This document shows, one piece after another, positions 15,952 to 25,372 of a stretch of DNA of 64,000 bases. The stretch spans positions 470,781 to 534,780 of the forward strand of contig NC_014378.1 in assembly GCF_000144695.1 (NCBI RefSeq), in the 5' to 3' direction. The number at the start of each line of letters is the position of its first letter. The first letter of the stretch is position 1. The notes beneath the pieces are model-generated. The model did no database searches. It was not told where the DNA came from and saw only the letters and a program-made list of their open reading frames with translations. This DNA is from Acetohalobium arabaticum DSM 5501 (GTDB taxonomy: Bacteria > Bacillota > Halanaerobiia > Halobacteroidales > Acetohalobiaceae). Made by a program: the position numbers and the translations under genes.

Positions 15952-17907
15952 ATGGAAGACATTATGGAAAAAATACGCCAGTCATTAAACAGTCTCAGTA
16001 CTAAATTAATTATATTATTTTTATTAATAGGTTTAGCACCGATGGTTATATTAAGTTATTTTCAGATTCAAGAGACTGAAGAGGAATTAAGGCAGAGTTT
16101 TATTCGTTCAAGTACAAGTGAGATTAAGCATGTAGATAACACAATTAATATGTACTTTAAAAAGATAAAGGAAGACTGTAAGATGTTGGCAGAAAATGCT
16201 AATGTGAAGAAAGCTGATAAGACTATTACTAGTTATGTAGATAAAACCAAAGATGAAGAATTACAGATGACGCCTTCTCAAAATAGTGGTATTGAAGCAG
16301 ATATATATCAAGTATATTCAAATTATGCAGAAAATCATTCTAATTTAGTCTATACCTATCTTGCGACTAAACACGGTGGCTTTATTCAGTGGCCTGAGGG
16401 ACCGATTACTGCCAATTATGATCCTCGGGTTAGGCCTTTTTATAAGGCGGCAATGAATAATAAAGATAAAGTTATAAGGACTAAACCTTATTATTGGGAA
16501 GGCGATGATGTATCTTTAATGAGCACAGCTACAGTAGTTAGAGATGATGTTGGTGAAATTATAGGAGTTCAGGTTGTTGATATTGGTTTGGAAAACTTAA
16601 CAGATATGATTGAGAATATACATATCAAAAAGAAAGGTTATATTATTATGACGACTAATGATGGAACTATTTTAGCCCATCCAAAGAATAGAAATCTAAA
16701 CTTTAAAAATATAAATGAACTCGGTGTTGATAAATTGAATAATTTAACTAATCTCAAAGAAGAAAGCTTTACGGCACGGATGAATAATAAAGATTATTTA
16801 ATGAATATTTACACTTCGCCTCAAACAGGATGGAAATTTATAGCTGTAATTGAAAAAGAAGTATTAAATGAACGGGTCAGCAGTTTATATAATAAAACAT
16901 TGTGGATGGGATTAATAGCAGCAGTTATTATTATTATTATAACTCTATTTGTTTCCCGACGATTTTCACAGCCGATAGTGGCAGCAACTGAATTTGCTCA
17001 ACAAATTGCTCAAGGGAATCTGGACATAAAGTTGTTGAATAATAAATCCACAGGAGAAATTGGAGATTTAATTCAAGCTTTAAATAAAATGCGAGATGAT
17101 TTAAAAGAAATGTTGCTTAATTTAATGGATGTCATTGAGGATCTATCCGCTTATAGTCAAGAATTATCAGCTTCATCTGAAGAAGGTAATGCGGTAATTG
17201 AACAGAATACGGAAAATATTGAGGAGATGACAACAAGTATTCAGCAGATTTCAGCTAGTAGTCAAGAAGTGACTAATTTAGCTCAGGAAACTAATGCTCA
17301 ATCAGAAGTGGGTAAAGAAAAGATAGAAGAAATAGCTAATGTAGAAGAGGTCAGTAGGGTAGTAAATAATGCTGTAGAAAGTATTGAGGAACTAGATACT
17401 AATTCTAAAGAAATTGGAAAGATAGTAGAGTTAATTTCTAATATAGCTGAGCAAACTAATATGTTAGCGTTAAATGCTGCTATTGAAGCAGCTAGAGCGG
17501 GAGAGCAGGGTCAAGGCTTTGCAGTGGTAGCTGACGAAATTCGACAATTAGCTGAGGAAACTACTCAGGCTACTACAGAAATAGATGAATTAATTAAGGA
17601 CACTCAGAATAAATCAAAAATTAGTCTTAAAACTGTTCAGCAGATGGAGGATAAAGTTAAAAATAGAAAACAGGCTTTAGAAGAAACTAATGAAGTTTTC
17701 ACAAAAATCAAACAAAGAATTGAAGATACTTCAGCTCATATTCAACAAACCGCTGCTTCAGCTCAAAATTTAGCTGAAAATAGTGACCAAGTGCAACAAG
17801 CTTCTGAAGATATGCGAAATATGTCTCAGGAAGTAACTAATTCTTCTCAGGAACTGGCTAATATGGCACAAAAGCTACAAGAATTAATTACAGATTTTAA
17901 CATTTAG
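15952..17907 (+). CDS. Methyl-accepting chemotaxis protein with dCache sensor
   Basis: A 651-residue receptor. A membrane helix at ~20-40 ([18 protein letters not shown]), a large extracellular double-Cache domain ([18 protein letters not shown] and [12 protein letters not shown] are typical), a second helix at ~318-338, a HAMP domain, and a cytoplasmic coiled coil with the conserved tip [36 protein letters not shown] (broken over residues ~500-535). No CheR-binding pentapeptide is seen at the C-terminus. Its position after the betaine genes suggests, without proving, taxis to a quaternary amine. GGGGGG precedes the ATG. Confidence 0.92.
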   Translation: MEDIMEKIRQSLNSLSTKLIILFLLIGLAPMVILSYFQIQETEEELRQSFIRSSTSEIKHVDNTINMYFKKIKEDCKMLAENANVKKADKTITSYVDKTKDEELQMTPSQNSGIEADIYQVYSNYAENHSNLVYTYLATKHGGFIQWPEGPITANYDPRVRPFYKAAMNNKDKVIRTKPYYWEGDDVSLMSTATVVRDDVGEIIGVQVVDIGLENLTDMIENIHIKKKGYIIMTTNDGTILAHPKNRNLNFKNINELGVDKLNNLTNLKEESFTARMNNKDYLMNIYTSPQTGWKFIAVIEKEVLNERVSSLYNKTLWMGLIAAVIIIIITLFVSRRFSQPIVAATEFAQQIAQGNLDIKLLNNKSTGEIGDLIQALNKMRDDLKEMLLNLMDVIEDLSAYSQELSASSEEGNAVIEQNTENIEEMTTSIQQISASSQEVTNLAQETNAQSEVGKEKIEEIANVEEVSRVVNNAVESIEELDTNSKEIGKIVELISNIAEQTNMLALNAAIEAARAGEQGQGFAVVADEIRQLAEETTQATTEIDELIKDTQNKSKISLKTVQQMEDKVKNRKQALEETNEVFTKIKQRIEDTSAHIQQTAASAQNLAENSDQVQQASEDMRNMSQEVTNSSQELANMAQKLQELITDFNI

Positions 17908-17914
17908 GCAGATG

Positions 17915-17935
17915 TTAATCCTATTATGAGATTAA
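17915..17935 (+). promoter_or_regulatory. Distal activator site of the PfkB/CBS/antiporter operon
   Basis: TTAATCCTATTATGAGATTAA is a near-palindrome corresponding in position and sequence to the site at 21319 before the next sigma54 operon. The 408-base gap holds this site, the one at 18000, a conserved block near 18072-18102 and the promoter. Confidence 0.5.
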
Positions 17936-17999
17936 TTATCTTTAAAAAGGAAAAAAGCCCTGAGGCTTGCTATATAAGCATTAATCAAATGAAATTTAG

Positions 18000-18030
18000 A
18001 AACAATCATTCCATTATGGGATAATTGTTT
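18000..18030 (+). promoter_or_regulatory. Proximal activator site of the PfkB/CBS/antiporter operon
   Basis: AAACAATCATTCCA-TTA-TGGGATAATTGTTT is a 31-base palindrome with two mismatches. The core TTCCATTATGGGA matches the perfect site before the methyltransferase operon (10921). Confidence 0.65.
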
Positions 18031-18148
18031 TATTATAGTTGATTTTTAAAGATTAATTGTAGGGAAAGTAATTCTTAAAATTAGCTTAAGTGTTAGTATT
18101 ATAGAGGATTATATAAAATATATTAATATATTTTATATAATTAAAGCA

Positions 18149-18165
18149 TTGGCATAAAATTTGCA
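18149..18165 (+). promoter_or_regulatory. Sigma54 promoter of the PfkB/CBS/antiporter operon
   Basis: TTGGCATAAAATTTGCA with GG at 18151-18152 and GC at 18163-18164, 10 bases apart. The start codon is 150 bases downstream. Confidence 0.88.
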
Positions 18166-18315
18166 TTTTAAAGTAGATCAAATACAAGTAATATTTAATT
18201 ATATCATTAATAGGATAAGAAAAATATAATATTTTTTTGTTTTTCCTATAATATTTTTAGATTTAAGTTATATTAGATCTACCTAATATAAATTAATCAA
18301 AAGAGGTGAATTTAG

Positions 18316-19263
18316 ATGATTACAACAGTGACTTTGAATCCAGCGATTGACCGGGAATATTTTGTAAAAAATAATACTCCAGGCTACCACCAGTATATTT
18401 ATGAAAATCAACAAATTAATGTTTCTCCCGGAGGTAAAGGATTAGTAAGTGCTATTGACCTAAAGTATTTAGGTTATTCAGATGTTCAGAATATCGGTTT
18501 CGTCGGTGGTCAGCAGGGGCTATTTTTTGAAAAGATGGTACAAGAATATAAAATTACAACCAATTATATTTATACTGAAGAGGAAATGAGAAATAATATC
18601 TATATTATTGGTAAAGAACCAGTAACATACACCCATTATAATGATTATACCTACCGAGTTGAATCCTCTGATGTAGAGCGATTATTAAAACGATTTAAAC
18701 GGAGCATTACTGATAGTGACCTGATAATAATCTCCGGTTCTATTCCAGAAGGGGTTAGTTTCAGCATTTATCAAGACTTAATTAGTATTTGTCAGCAGAA
18801 AGGGAAAAAAGTTTATTTATTTGCTAGCGGAAAAGCACTGAATCGGGCTCTGCAAGAAAGCCCACACTTTGTAGTCCCTTATTTTAAACATTCTAATAAA
18901 ATTTTAGAAGAAAAAGTAGAATTGCTTGAAGATTATATTAGAGTAGGAAAGAAACTGCAGGAGATGGGGGTTAAGCATGTTTCAATTCCATTTCATGGTA
19001 AACGATTAATATTTGGTGAAAATAAGGTTTATTCTATTTCAGCAGAATATTTCCGTCTAATGAACTGGTTAGGAGCCGGCGAAGCATATAATGCTGCTTT
19101 CTTTGATCATATGCTTCGAGAAGGATTTGATATTATAGAAACTAACCGGTATGCGGGAGCAGCTGCTTTAGCTGTATCAGAAAAAAAAGAGGTATTCTTG
19201 AAAAGTAGATCTGAGATTGAAGATAAGTTAGAACTAATTAATATCAAGGAGGTGACACTGTAA
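18316..19263 (+). CDS. PfkB-family carbohydrate kinase-like protein, active site altered
   Basis: A 315-residue ribokinase-fold protein most like 1-phosphofructokinase/tagatose-6-phosphate kinase: LNPAID at 8-12, the substrate motif SPGGKG at 37-42, ISGSIPEG at ~139-146. The usual C-terminal GAGD catalytic motif reads GAGE (253-256), so the catalytic Asp is replaced by Glu, and the expected KPN nucleotide-site motif is not visible in the corresponding stretch (VVPYFKHSNK). It may be a weak or non-enzymatic ligand sensor. First gene of a sigma54-driven operon with a CBS protein five bases downstream and a CPA2 antiporter, which is odd company for a sugar kinase. Confidence 0.75.
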   Translation: MITTVTLNPAIDREYFVKNNTPGYHQYIYENQQINVSPGGKGLVSAIDLKYLGYSDVQNIGFVGGQQGLFFEKMVQEYKITTNYIYTEEEMRNNIYIIGKEPVTYTHYNDYTYRVESSDVERLLKRFKRSITDSDLIIISGSIPEGVSFSIYQDLISICQQKGKKVYLFASGKALNRALQESPHFVVPYFKHSNKILEEKVELLEDYIRVGKKLQEMGVKHVSIPFHGKRLIFGENKVYSISAEYFRLMNWLGAGEAYNAAFFDHMLREGFDIIETNRYAGAAALAVSEKKEVFLKSRSEIEDKLELINIKEVTL

Positions 19264-19267
19264 CAAA

Positions 19268-19720
19268 ATGAGTACAGTAAAAAAGTATATGATGCGGTCA
19301 TTAAATTCAGTTTCTAAAGAAGATACTGTCAAAGAGGTAATCAGAGCTATGCATAAAATAGAAATGTCTGTTCTGCCTGTAGTTGATGAAGAGAATACAT
19401 TTTTAGGTAGTATCTATAGCGAAAATATTTTAAGAAATATTATTCCTGAACAGTACGGTATGTTAGAAAGCCACCGCTTACTGCATGAAATCAACCAGGC
19501 AGCAGAAAACTTAAAAGAAATTAAGGATAATAAAATAAAAGAATATATGTTGACTAATACTTCTGTAGTTAAAGAAATGGATAATATGGATAATCTGGCT
19601 GATATCATGTTACATAATGAAGAGTCATACTTATTCGTAGTAAATGAAGAAGGAAAGTTAAGAGGATATATTTCCCGTGGTGATCTGCTTTACTATTTAT
19701 CTGAGGTAGAGGAAAATTGA
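19268..19720 (+). CDS. Tandem CBS-domain protein
   Basis: A 150-residue stand-alone CBS pair: first repeat ~1-60 (KKYMMRSLNSVSKEDTVKEV..MHKIEMSVLPVVDEE), second ~95-148 (KEYMLTNTSVVKEMDNMDNLADIML..YLFVVNEEGKLRGYISRGDLL). Such modules bind adenine nucleotides, S-adenosylmethionine or c-di-AMP and regulate partner proteins. Its place before the antiporter gene suggests it gates that transporter. AAGGAGGTGA lies about 10-14 bases before the ATG, inside the end of the upstream gene. Confidence 0.85.
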   Translation: MSTVKKYMMRSLNSVSKEDTVKEVIRAMHKIEMSVLPVVDEENTFLGSIYSENILRNIIPEQYGMLESHRLLHEINQAAENLKEIKDNKIKEYMLTNTSVVKEMDNMDNLADIMLHNEESYLFVVNEEGKLRGYISRGDLLYYLSEVEEN

Positions 19721-19772
19721 TACTAGTATTAGTTTTCTAACACATAAAATTACAGTAATAGGAGTTGATAAA

Positions 19773-21077
19773 ATGACAGGTGAAATAATAGAAGGATTAC
19801 ATCAGATTCAGGAATGGTTTGTTCTTAATCAGGTAGGCGACAAAGTAATCTACTTAATCGGTTTATTGATCTTTCTGGCATGGTTAGTAGTTCTAATTGC
19901 TAAAAAAACAAAGATTCCTATTGTAGTAGGCTATGTATTCTTAGGAATTATATTAAGTGTGGAATTAATAAACCAGCTACCTTTCTTAACTGAAGCTCAA
20001 AAATCATGGTATGAATTCTTGATTGAAAGCTTTGATTATATTCCTCAGTTAGCATTGGCCTTTATAGCCTTTACTATCGGTAGTGAATTATCAATTAAAG
20101 TATTGAAGAACCTAGGAAAGAAGATTCTTTATGTAGTAGTCTTAGAAGCCTTTGGAGCTTTTATACTAGTTACTTTAGGAATATTAGCAATTGGTCAACC
20201 GCTCTATTTGGCTTTGTTATTTGGATCAATTGCTTCAGCTACTGCACCGGCAGCTACAGTAATGGTCCTTAAAGAATATGATGCAGAAGGTGTATTGACT
20301 TCAATGATTTTAGCTGTAGTAGGAATAGACGATGCTGTAGCTTTAATAATCTTTAGCTTAATAAAGCCTATTGCTTTAATGCTATATTCAGGCAACAGTA
20401 ATTTATCGCTAGTCAACTCCATTCTGTTGCCTTTAATAGAAATTGGAGGTTCAATAGGAATAGGACTGCTACTTGGCTATCTTTCTCAGAAAGTACTGGT
20501 TGGTTTTGAAGATAAAACAAAAAAGGTAATGACTGTAATAACAACAATTGTCGGCGGTTCTGCTGTAGCAATCCTGATAGAATTATCACCATTAATTACT
20601 AATATGGCAATCGGCTTTGCCTATCGAAACTTTACTCACAAAAACTTGGGGGTAACGGATTATCTGGATACACTAACTATTCCCCTTTATGCATTATTCT
20701 TTATTCTGGCTGGAACGGAAATTAGATTTACAGGAATTGCTTCTGTTGGCTTTCTAATAGTTGCCTTCACCTATACAATAGCCCGACTGATTGGAAAGAT
20801 AGGAGGAGCCTCTTTAGGAGCCTCACTGTCCAATGCCCCTGAAAAAATTAAGAAATATGTAGGATTTGGTCTATTACCCCAGAGTGGAGTAGCAATTGCT
20901 CTAGCCTATACTGTCCAGAAGAGTTTTTCTGAAGCACCTGAAGTCGGCTTATTGGTATTTAACACTCTATTATTCACATCAGCTTTAACAGAAGTATTTG
21001 GCCCCTTAGCTACAAAGTATGCTATTTCCCAGGCTGGAGAAGCTCAGCAAGAAGTTAAACATGACCAATCAACTTAA
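19773..21077 (+). CDS. CPA2-family Na+(K+)/H+ antiporter
   Basis: A 434-residue membrane protein with about 12-13 helices, of the NapA/KefB type. The unwound-helix region SATAPAATVMVLKEYDAEG (~148-166) and the ion-binding helix AVVGIDDAVALIIFSL (~175-190), with paired Asp, are present. There is no C-terminal RCK/TrkA domain, so regulation by the neighbouring CBS protein is plausible. It fits a salt-adapted anaerobe that uses sodium gradients. A 64-bp perfect palindrome follows. Confidence 0.9.
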   Translation: MTGEIIEGLHQIQEWFVLNQVGDKVIYLIGLLIFLAWLVVLIAKKTKIPIVVGYVFLGIILSVELINQLPFLTEAQKSWYEFLIESFDYIPQLALAFIAFTIGSELSIKVLKNLGKKILYVVVLEAFGAFILVTLGILAIGQPLYLALLFGSIASATAPAATVMVLKEYDAEGVLTSMILAVVGIDDAVALIIFSLIKPIALMLYSGNSNLSLVNSILLPLIEIGGSIGIGLLLGYLSQKVLVGFEDKTKKVMTVITTIVGGSAVAILIELSPLITNMAIGFAYRNFTHKNLGVTDYLDTLTIPLYALFFILAGTEIRFTGIASVGFLIVAFTYTIARLIGKIGGASLGASLSNAPEKIKKYVGFGLLPQSGVAIALAYTVQKSFSEAPEVGLLVFNTLLFTSALTEVFGPLATKYAISQAGEAQQEVKHDQST

Positions 21078-21085
21078 TAAACCCC

Positions 21086-21149
21086 AATTATCCATAAAAT
21101 ACACTTAGTGGTTGCTTAAGCAACCACTAAGTGTATTTTATGGATAATT
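21086..21149. repeat. 64-bp perfect palindrome
   Basis: Two 32-base arms meet at GCTTAAGC with no spacer and no mismatch. It begins nine bases after the antiporter stop codon. As RNA it would be a very stable hairpin and may end the operon, though no long T-run follows. The remaining gap to 21819 contains activator sites, the sigma54 promoter and a long leader; I see no gene in it. Confidence 0.9.
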
Positions 21150-21318
21150 ATAGAGCAATCTAAAGTTCTATTAAACTATATAAAAAACTTGTTATAAGTT
21201 TAAATGATGCTACTCCTTTATAACGCTAGTGTCACTATGTCTTAAAAAATAACTAATTTTGTTAATATTGCATAGAAATTCAAGGCACTAATTAAATATT
21301 ATACTATTTAAGCAAATT

Positions 21319-21339
21319 TTAATCCCATTATAGGATTAG
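21319..21339 (+). promoter_or_regulatory. Distal activator site of the SLC13-buk-ptb operon
   Basis: TTAATCCCATTATAGGATTAG is a near-palindrome matching the CCATTATGGGA core and aligned with the site at 17915 in the duplicated upstream block. Confidence 0.55.
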
Positions 21340-21399
21340 GCATTTTAAAAAGAGAAAACATGCTAAGCCTTGTTATATAAGTATTAATCAAATAAGTTT

Positions 21400-21436
21400 A
21401 AACAATCATTATCTCATAATGGGATAATGATTGTTT
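21400..21436 (+). promoter_or_regulatory. Proximal activator site of the SLC13-buk-ptb operon
   Basis: Fourteen-base perfect arms (AAACAATCATTATC and its complement) flank TCATAATGG. The centre reads TCTCATAATGGGA, a variant of the shared activator core. Confidence 0.65.
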
Positions 21437-21555
21437 TTATAATCGATGTTTAAAAATTTGATTAGTCAATAAAGTATTTCTTAAAATTAGCTTAAGTGTT
21501 GATATTATAGGGATTTAAATAAATATATTAAAATTATTTTTAAATAATCATAATC

Positions 21556-21572
21556 TTGGCAGAAAAATTGCA
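21556..21572 (+). promoter_or_regulatory. Sigma54 promoter of the SLC13-buk-ptb-oxidoreductase operon
   Basis: TTGGCAGAAAAATTGCA with GG at 21558-21559 and GC at 21570-21571, 10 bases apart. About 245 bases of untranslated leader follow. Confidence 0.88.
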
Positions 21573-21819
21573 TTATTATAATAGTGAATATAATTATTAT
21601 TATGATAATTATGAATTTTAGTTTTTAGACTTAATTGAAAGGAGGAAAAAGAAAATTCATATTTCAGATGATTTTGAATATTAACTTATAAAATTTATAA
21701 ATAGAAATTGGAGGGTTAAAACACTTTATTTTACTAGGAGACAAAAATAATAATGTCGTTACAGTTAATTATTATATCATTGTATTTAAATAATATTCCA
21801 AGTGAGGAGTTGATGGATT

Positions 21820-23253
21820 ATGGAAGCGGTGTATGATTCAATGACCAAGATGTTCAACAAGAAAAATATTAAGAATATTATAGTTTATTTGATCTGTATA
21901 TCAATTTTATTTATTGTTCATGTAACGTCACCAGCAGGGTTATCTCAAGTTGGATTTAAGATGCTCGGTATAGCAGTTATTTCTGCTTTATTATGGTCGA
22001 CTGATGCAGCTCCAATTCCTATAACAGCACTAATTATTATATTTTTGCAGACTATTTTAGGTGTGGCTGACTTAAATGAGGTATTAAAATATATAGCTCA
22101 TCCAGTTAATGCACTACTGTTTGTCGGTTTTTCTCTATCAGCTGGTTTACAGAAGTATAATTTAGATAAAAAAATTAGTATTAAGATTATAGAATATGCA
22201 GGTACTAATGTAAAGAAGCTAATTTTGAGTGTGATGTGTGTAGTTGCTGTGCTTTCGATGTGGATGTCTAATACTTCTACAACAGCAATTATGATTCCGA
22301 TTGCAGCTAGTATTCTAAGAATGGCAAAGGGAGAGCATAAAAATATTGGCAAAGCGTTTATGATCGGTATTGCCTATGCTGGGACTATTGGTGGAATGGC
22401 TACTCCAGTAGGCACAACTCCTAATCCGATTACAATCGGTTTTTTACAGGAGATGGCTGGTATAAGTCTTACATTTCTTGATTGGGTTGCTATTGGGCTT
22501 CCTTTTGCGGTTGTTTTGGTTCCTTTGGCTTGGTTTCTGTTAACCTGGATTTATCCTCCGGAAGTTGAGGAAGTAGATGTAGTTGATATTAGTTCATTAG
22601 ACGATGACCAGGGAGAGACAGATCAATTAGGAGTTAATAAATTTCTATTTTATTTTGGGTTAATTGTAGTCTTGTGGCTTAGTGGTTCATTTCTACCGGT
22701 ACCTGATGGTTGGCTTTATATTGTTTCATTAGGTGGTTCAATAGTACTCTACCTTCCTTTGTTTGGAGTATTGGAATGGAAGGATGCAGAAGAAAGTGTA
22801 GATTGGGGAGTGTTGATTTTAATAGGAGGTGGATTGGCTTTAGGGTCAGGGTTATCTAGCACTGGAGTTATTAGTTGGATAATAGGATTCTTTGAACAGG
22901 GGATTCAGGGTTTACCTATATCTTTAGTAGCAATTCTCGTTGCTGCTTTAACTAGTATTAGTATTCTCTTTTTCTGTAGCATAACGGCAACTTCTACTGC
23001 TTTTGTTCCTCTGGCTATTACTCTAGCTATGCAGATAGATGCCAATCCGATAATTTTAGCAGCAGCGGCGGGGTTGGCTTCTTCATTTGCCTATCTTTTA
23101 CCTGCCAATACACCGCCTAATGCGATTGCTTATACTGAAGGTTACTTTGAGACTAAGGATATGATTAAGTCTGGGGTAATTTTATTAGTCTTATCGATTA
23201 TTGTATTTGCAGTTATTTCTCAGGTATTATGGCCTTTTATGTTTCAATTTTAA
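21820..23253 (+). CDS. SLC13/DASS-family sodium:dicarboxylate-type transporter
   Basis: A 477-residue membrane protein with 11-12 helices. The family's two substrate/Na+ motifs are present: SNTSTTAIMIPIAASILR (~149-166) in the first repeat and SITATSTAFVPLAITLA (~388-404) in the second, and MATPVGTTPNPITIGFL. Relatives import di- or tricarboxylates with sodium. Leading an operon with acyl kinase and oxoacid oxidoreductase genes, it probably brings in an acidic fermentation substrate. The start is chosen at 21820 after GAGGAG; the spacing is a little long. Confidence 0.88.
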   Translation: MEAVYDSMTKMFNKKNIKNIIVYLICISILFIVHVTSPAGLSQVGFKMLGIAVISALLWSTDAAPIPITALIIIFLQTILGVADLNEVLKYIAHPVNALLFVGFSLSAGLQKYNLDKKISIKIIEYAGTNVKKLILSVMCVVAVLSMWMSNTSTTAIMIPIAASILRMAKGEHKNIGKAFMIGIAYAGTIGGMATPVGTTPNPITIGFLQEMAGISLTFLDWVAIGLPFAVVLVPLAWFLLTWIYPPEVEEVDVVDISSLDDDQGETDQLGVNKFLFYFGLIVVLWLSGSFLPVPDGWLYIVSLGGSIVLYLPLFGVLEWKDAEESVDWGVLILIGGGLALGSGLSSTGVISWIIGFFEQGIQGLPISLVAILVAALTSISILFFCSITATSTAFVPLAITLAMQIDANPIILAAAAGLASSFAYLLPANTPPNAIAYTEGYFETKDMIKSGVILLVLSIIVFAVISQVLWPFMFQF

Positions 23254-23283
23254 ATAGTAAAACACAAAGAGAGGGAGGATATA

Positions 23284-24381
23284 ATGGAAAATATAGAGAT
23301 TATCTTTACAGTTAATCCAGGAGCTACATCAACTAAGTGTGCTCTGTATCAACTAGTAGATAATGAAATAGATTGTATTGCTGAAGAAGCAATTAATCAC
23401 CCTGATGAAGAGATAGTGGAATTTGATAGTGTTTCTGACCAAGTTGATTATCGTGAAGAGTTAGTACGGCAATTTATCGATCAGTCGCTTCCTCAACAGG
23501 GAGAGATTATAGCCTGTGCTGGCCGCGGTGGGATGTTAACACCTGTGCCTAGCGGAGCAATTAAAGTAAATGATGAGTTAGTTGACTTTTGTTTAAATGA
23601 TCCAGTTTACTACCATGCTTCTAATCTAGGAGCTCCGTTGGCCTATCGTGTAGCTAATACTTATGGAATTGAGGCTTTTATAGTAGATCCTGTTGCTGTA
23701 GATGAATTGACAGAGGTAGCTCGGGTTTCAGGTTGTAAAGACTTTCCCCGTTTTAGCTTTGTCCATGCTCTTAATGTTCGAGCTACAGTGAGGAAGTTAG
23801 CTGAAAAGTTAGGTAAGGACTTTGAAGATATGAAGTGTGTAACAGCTCACTTAGGTGGAGGTTTTTCCATTGCCGCTATCGACCAAGGTAGAATAGTTGA
23901 TAACGATAACCGGATGGAAGGCGGTCCATTTACTCCTGAAAGAGCTGGAGGTGTTCCTCCGATTCCTTTAGTTGAAGCTTGTTTTTCTGGTGACTATACA
24001 AAAGAAGAGTTGATGAAGAAATTATATGGGGAAGGAGGAGTTTATGGTTACTTAGGAACTAAAGATATGAGAGAAGTAGTCAAGAGAGTAGAAGATGGAG
24101 ATGAGTATGCGACCTTAATTTATGATGCAATGATCTATCAGATCTGTAAAGAGATTGCTGCTATGGCTTCAGTAGTAAGCTTTGATTTGGATGGAATTGT
24201 TGTTACTGGTGGATTAGCATATAGTGACAAGATAATTGCTGATATTAAAGCCAAAGTTAGTAAATTGGGGCAGGTTTATGTATATCCTGGTAGTAATGAA
24301 AGTGAAGCATTGGCTGCAACAGCAGCAAGAGTAATTAATGGAGAAGAGTATAGAGAATGGCCTGTAGAAGTGAGTAATTAA
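23284..24381 (+). CDS. buk: Butyrate kinase (acyl kinase)
   Basis: A 365-residue ASKHA-fold kinase. It begins with the phosphate-1 motif FTVNPGATSTKCALY (9-23) and has AHLGGGFSIAAIDQGRIVDNDN (~194-215) and the adenosine motif DGIVVTGGLAYS (~302-313), as in Buk. It would make ATP from butyryl- or branched-chain acyl-phosphate. The length and motif spacing are normal. GGGAGG precedes the ATG. Branched-chain acyl substrates are as likely as butyrate. Confidence 0.93.
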   Translation: MENIEIIFTVNPGATSTKCALYQLVDNEIDCIAEEAINHPDEEIVEFDSVSDQVDYREELVRQFIDQSLPQQGEIIACAGRGGMLTPVPSGAIKVNDELVDFCLNDPVYYHASNLGAPLAYRVANTYGIEAFIVDPVAVDELTEVARVSGCKDFPRFSFVHALNVRATVRKLAEKLGKDFEDMKCVTAHLGGGFSIAAIDQGRIVDNDNRMEGGPFTPERAGGVPPIPLVEACFSGDYTKEELMKKLYGEGGVYGYLGTKDMREVVKRVEDGDEYATLIYDAMIYQICKEIAAMASVVSFDLDGIVVTGGLAYSDKIIADIKAKVSKLGQVYVYPGSNESEALAATAARVINGEEYREWPVEVSN

Positions 24382-24415
24382 ATTAATCTAGATAGGGAGA
24401 GGTGAGTAGGAATTA

Positions 24416-25339
24416 ATGGCTATTAAAACCTTTGAAGAATTAAAAGAAGCAGTAGTTAAGTTAGAACCGATTAGAGTAGCAGTAGCTGCTGCTGGAGATG
24501 AGAAAGTAGTCGGTGGAGTTAAGCTAGCTCAAGAATTAGGAATTATTAAAGAACCGGTTTTAACGGGAGATGCTGAGAAGATAAAAGAGATTGTGGATGC
24601 TCAGGAAGCAGAAGTAACAGCAGATAATATTCGTGATGCTGTAGACGATAGTCAAGCAGCTCGGTTGGCAGTAAAGGCTGTTAATGATGGTGAAGTGCAG
24701 GCTTTAGCTAAAGGTAGATTGGAGACACTGCACTATTTAAGAGCTATTCTTGATAAAGAGACAGGAATTAGAGCAGCTAAAGTTTTGAATAATCTTACGT
24801 TATTTGAAATGGATAGCTACCATAAGTTAGTCGGTGTCAGTGATAATGCAATTATGCCCAATCCCGATTTAGAAGATAAGAAGGCAATTATCGAAAATAC
24901 TAAGCCGCTATGGACGGCATTAGGAATTGAGCAGCCGAAAGCGGCAGTGTTAGCGGCTGTGGAAATAGTTAATGATAAGATGCAGGCGACCGTAGATGGT
25001 TGCTGTTTAACAAGGATGGTAGATCGGGGACAGATAAAAGATTTTATTGTAGATGGCCCCCTATCCTATGATATTGCAATGAGCTTAGAATGCGCTAAAG
25101 GTAAAAATCTAGCAGATTCCAAGGTGGCTGGAGATCCTGATTTATTGGTACTTCCTAATTTAGAATCAGCTAATATGCTAGGTAAGAGTTATAAATTGCA
25201 TGGTAAAGCTGAATCTGGTGGATTAGTATTTGGAGCTGAAGTTCCAGTAATGTTAAATTCTCGTTCTGATTCTGCTGAAAGGCGATTGAATGCTATTTTA
25301 ATGGCCCGAGCGATTGCTGAAAAAACTTCTCTAGTTTAA
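24416..25339 (+). CDS. ptb: Phosphate butyryltransferase
   Basis: A 307-residue PTA/PTB-family enzyme that converts acyl-CoA and phosphate to acyl-phosphate. Typical segments are RVAVAAAGDEKVVGGVKLAQELG (near residue 20), ALAKGRLETLHYLRAIL (~95-111) and the late LVLPNLESANMLGKSYK (~240-256). With the kinase upstream it completes acyl-CoA to acid plus ATP. A similar ptb-buk pairing with oxoacid oxidation and sigma54 control is known from the Bacillus bkd operon, which is a useful analogy. Confidence 0.92.
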   Translation: MAIKTFEELKEAVVKLEPIRVAVAAAGDEKVVGGVKLAQELGIIKEPVLTGDAEKIKEIVDAQEAEVTADNIRDAVDDSQAARLAVKAVNDGEVQALAKGRLETLHYLRAILDKETGIRAAKVLNNLTLFEMDSYHKLVGVSDNAIMPNPDLEDKKAIIENTKPLWTALGIEQPKAAVLAAVEIVNDKMQATVDGCCLTRMVDRGQIKDFIVDGPLSYDIAMSLECAKGKNLADSKVAGDPDLLVLPNLESANMLGKSYKLHGKAESGGLVFGAEVPVMLNSRSDSAERRLNAILMARAIAEKTSLV

Positions 25340-25372
25340 AAATTATGAGGAGGGAACGGAGGTAAATATAAA

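Noticed and set aside
21222-21231. Shared 10-mer AACGCTAGTG at 21222 and 45654 as attachment-site scars
   Set aside because: Only ten bases are shared, flanks differ, and no integrase or island boundary is associated.
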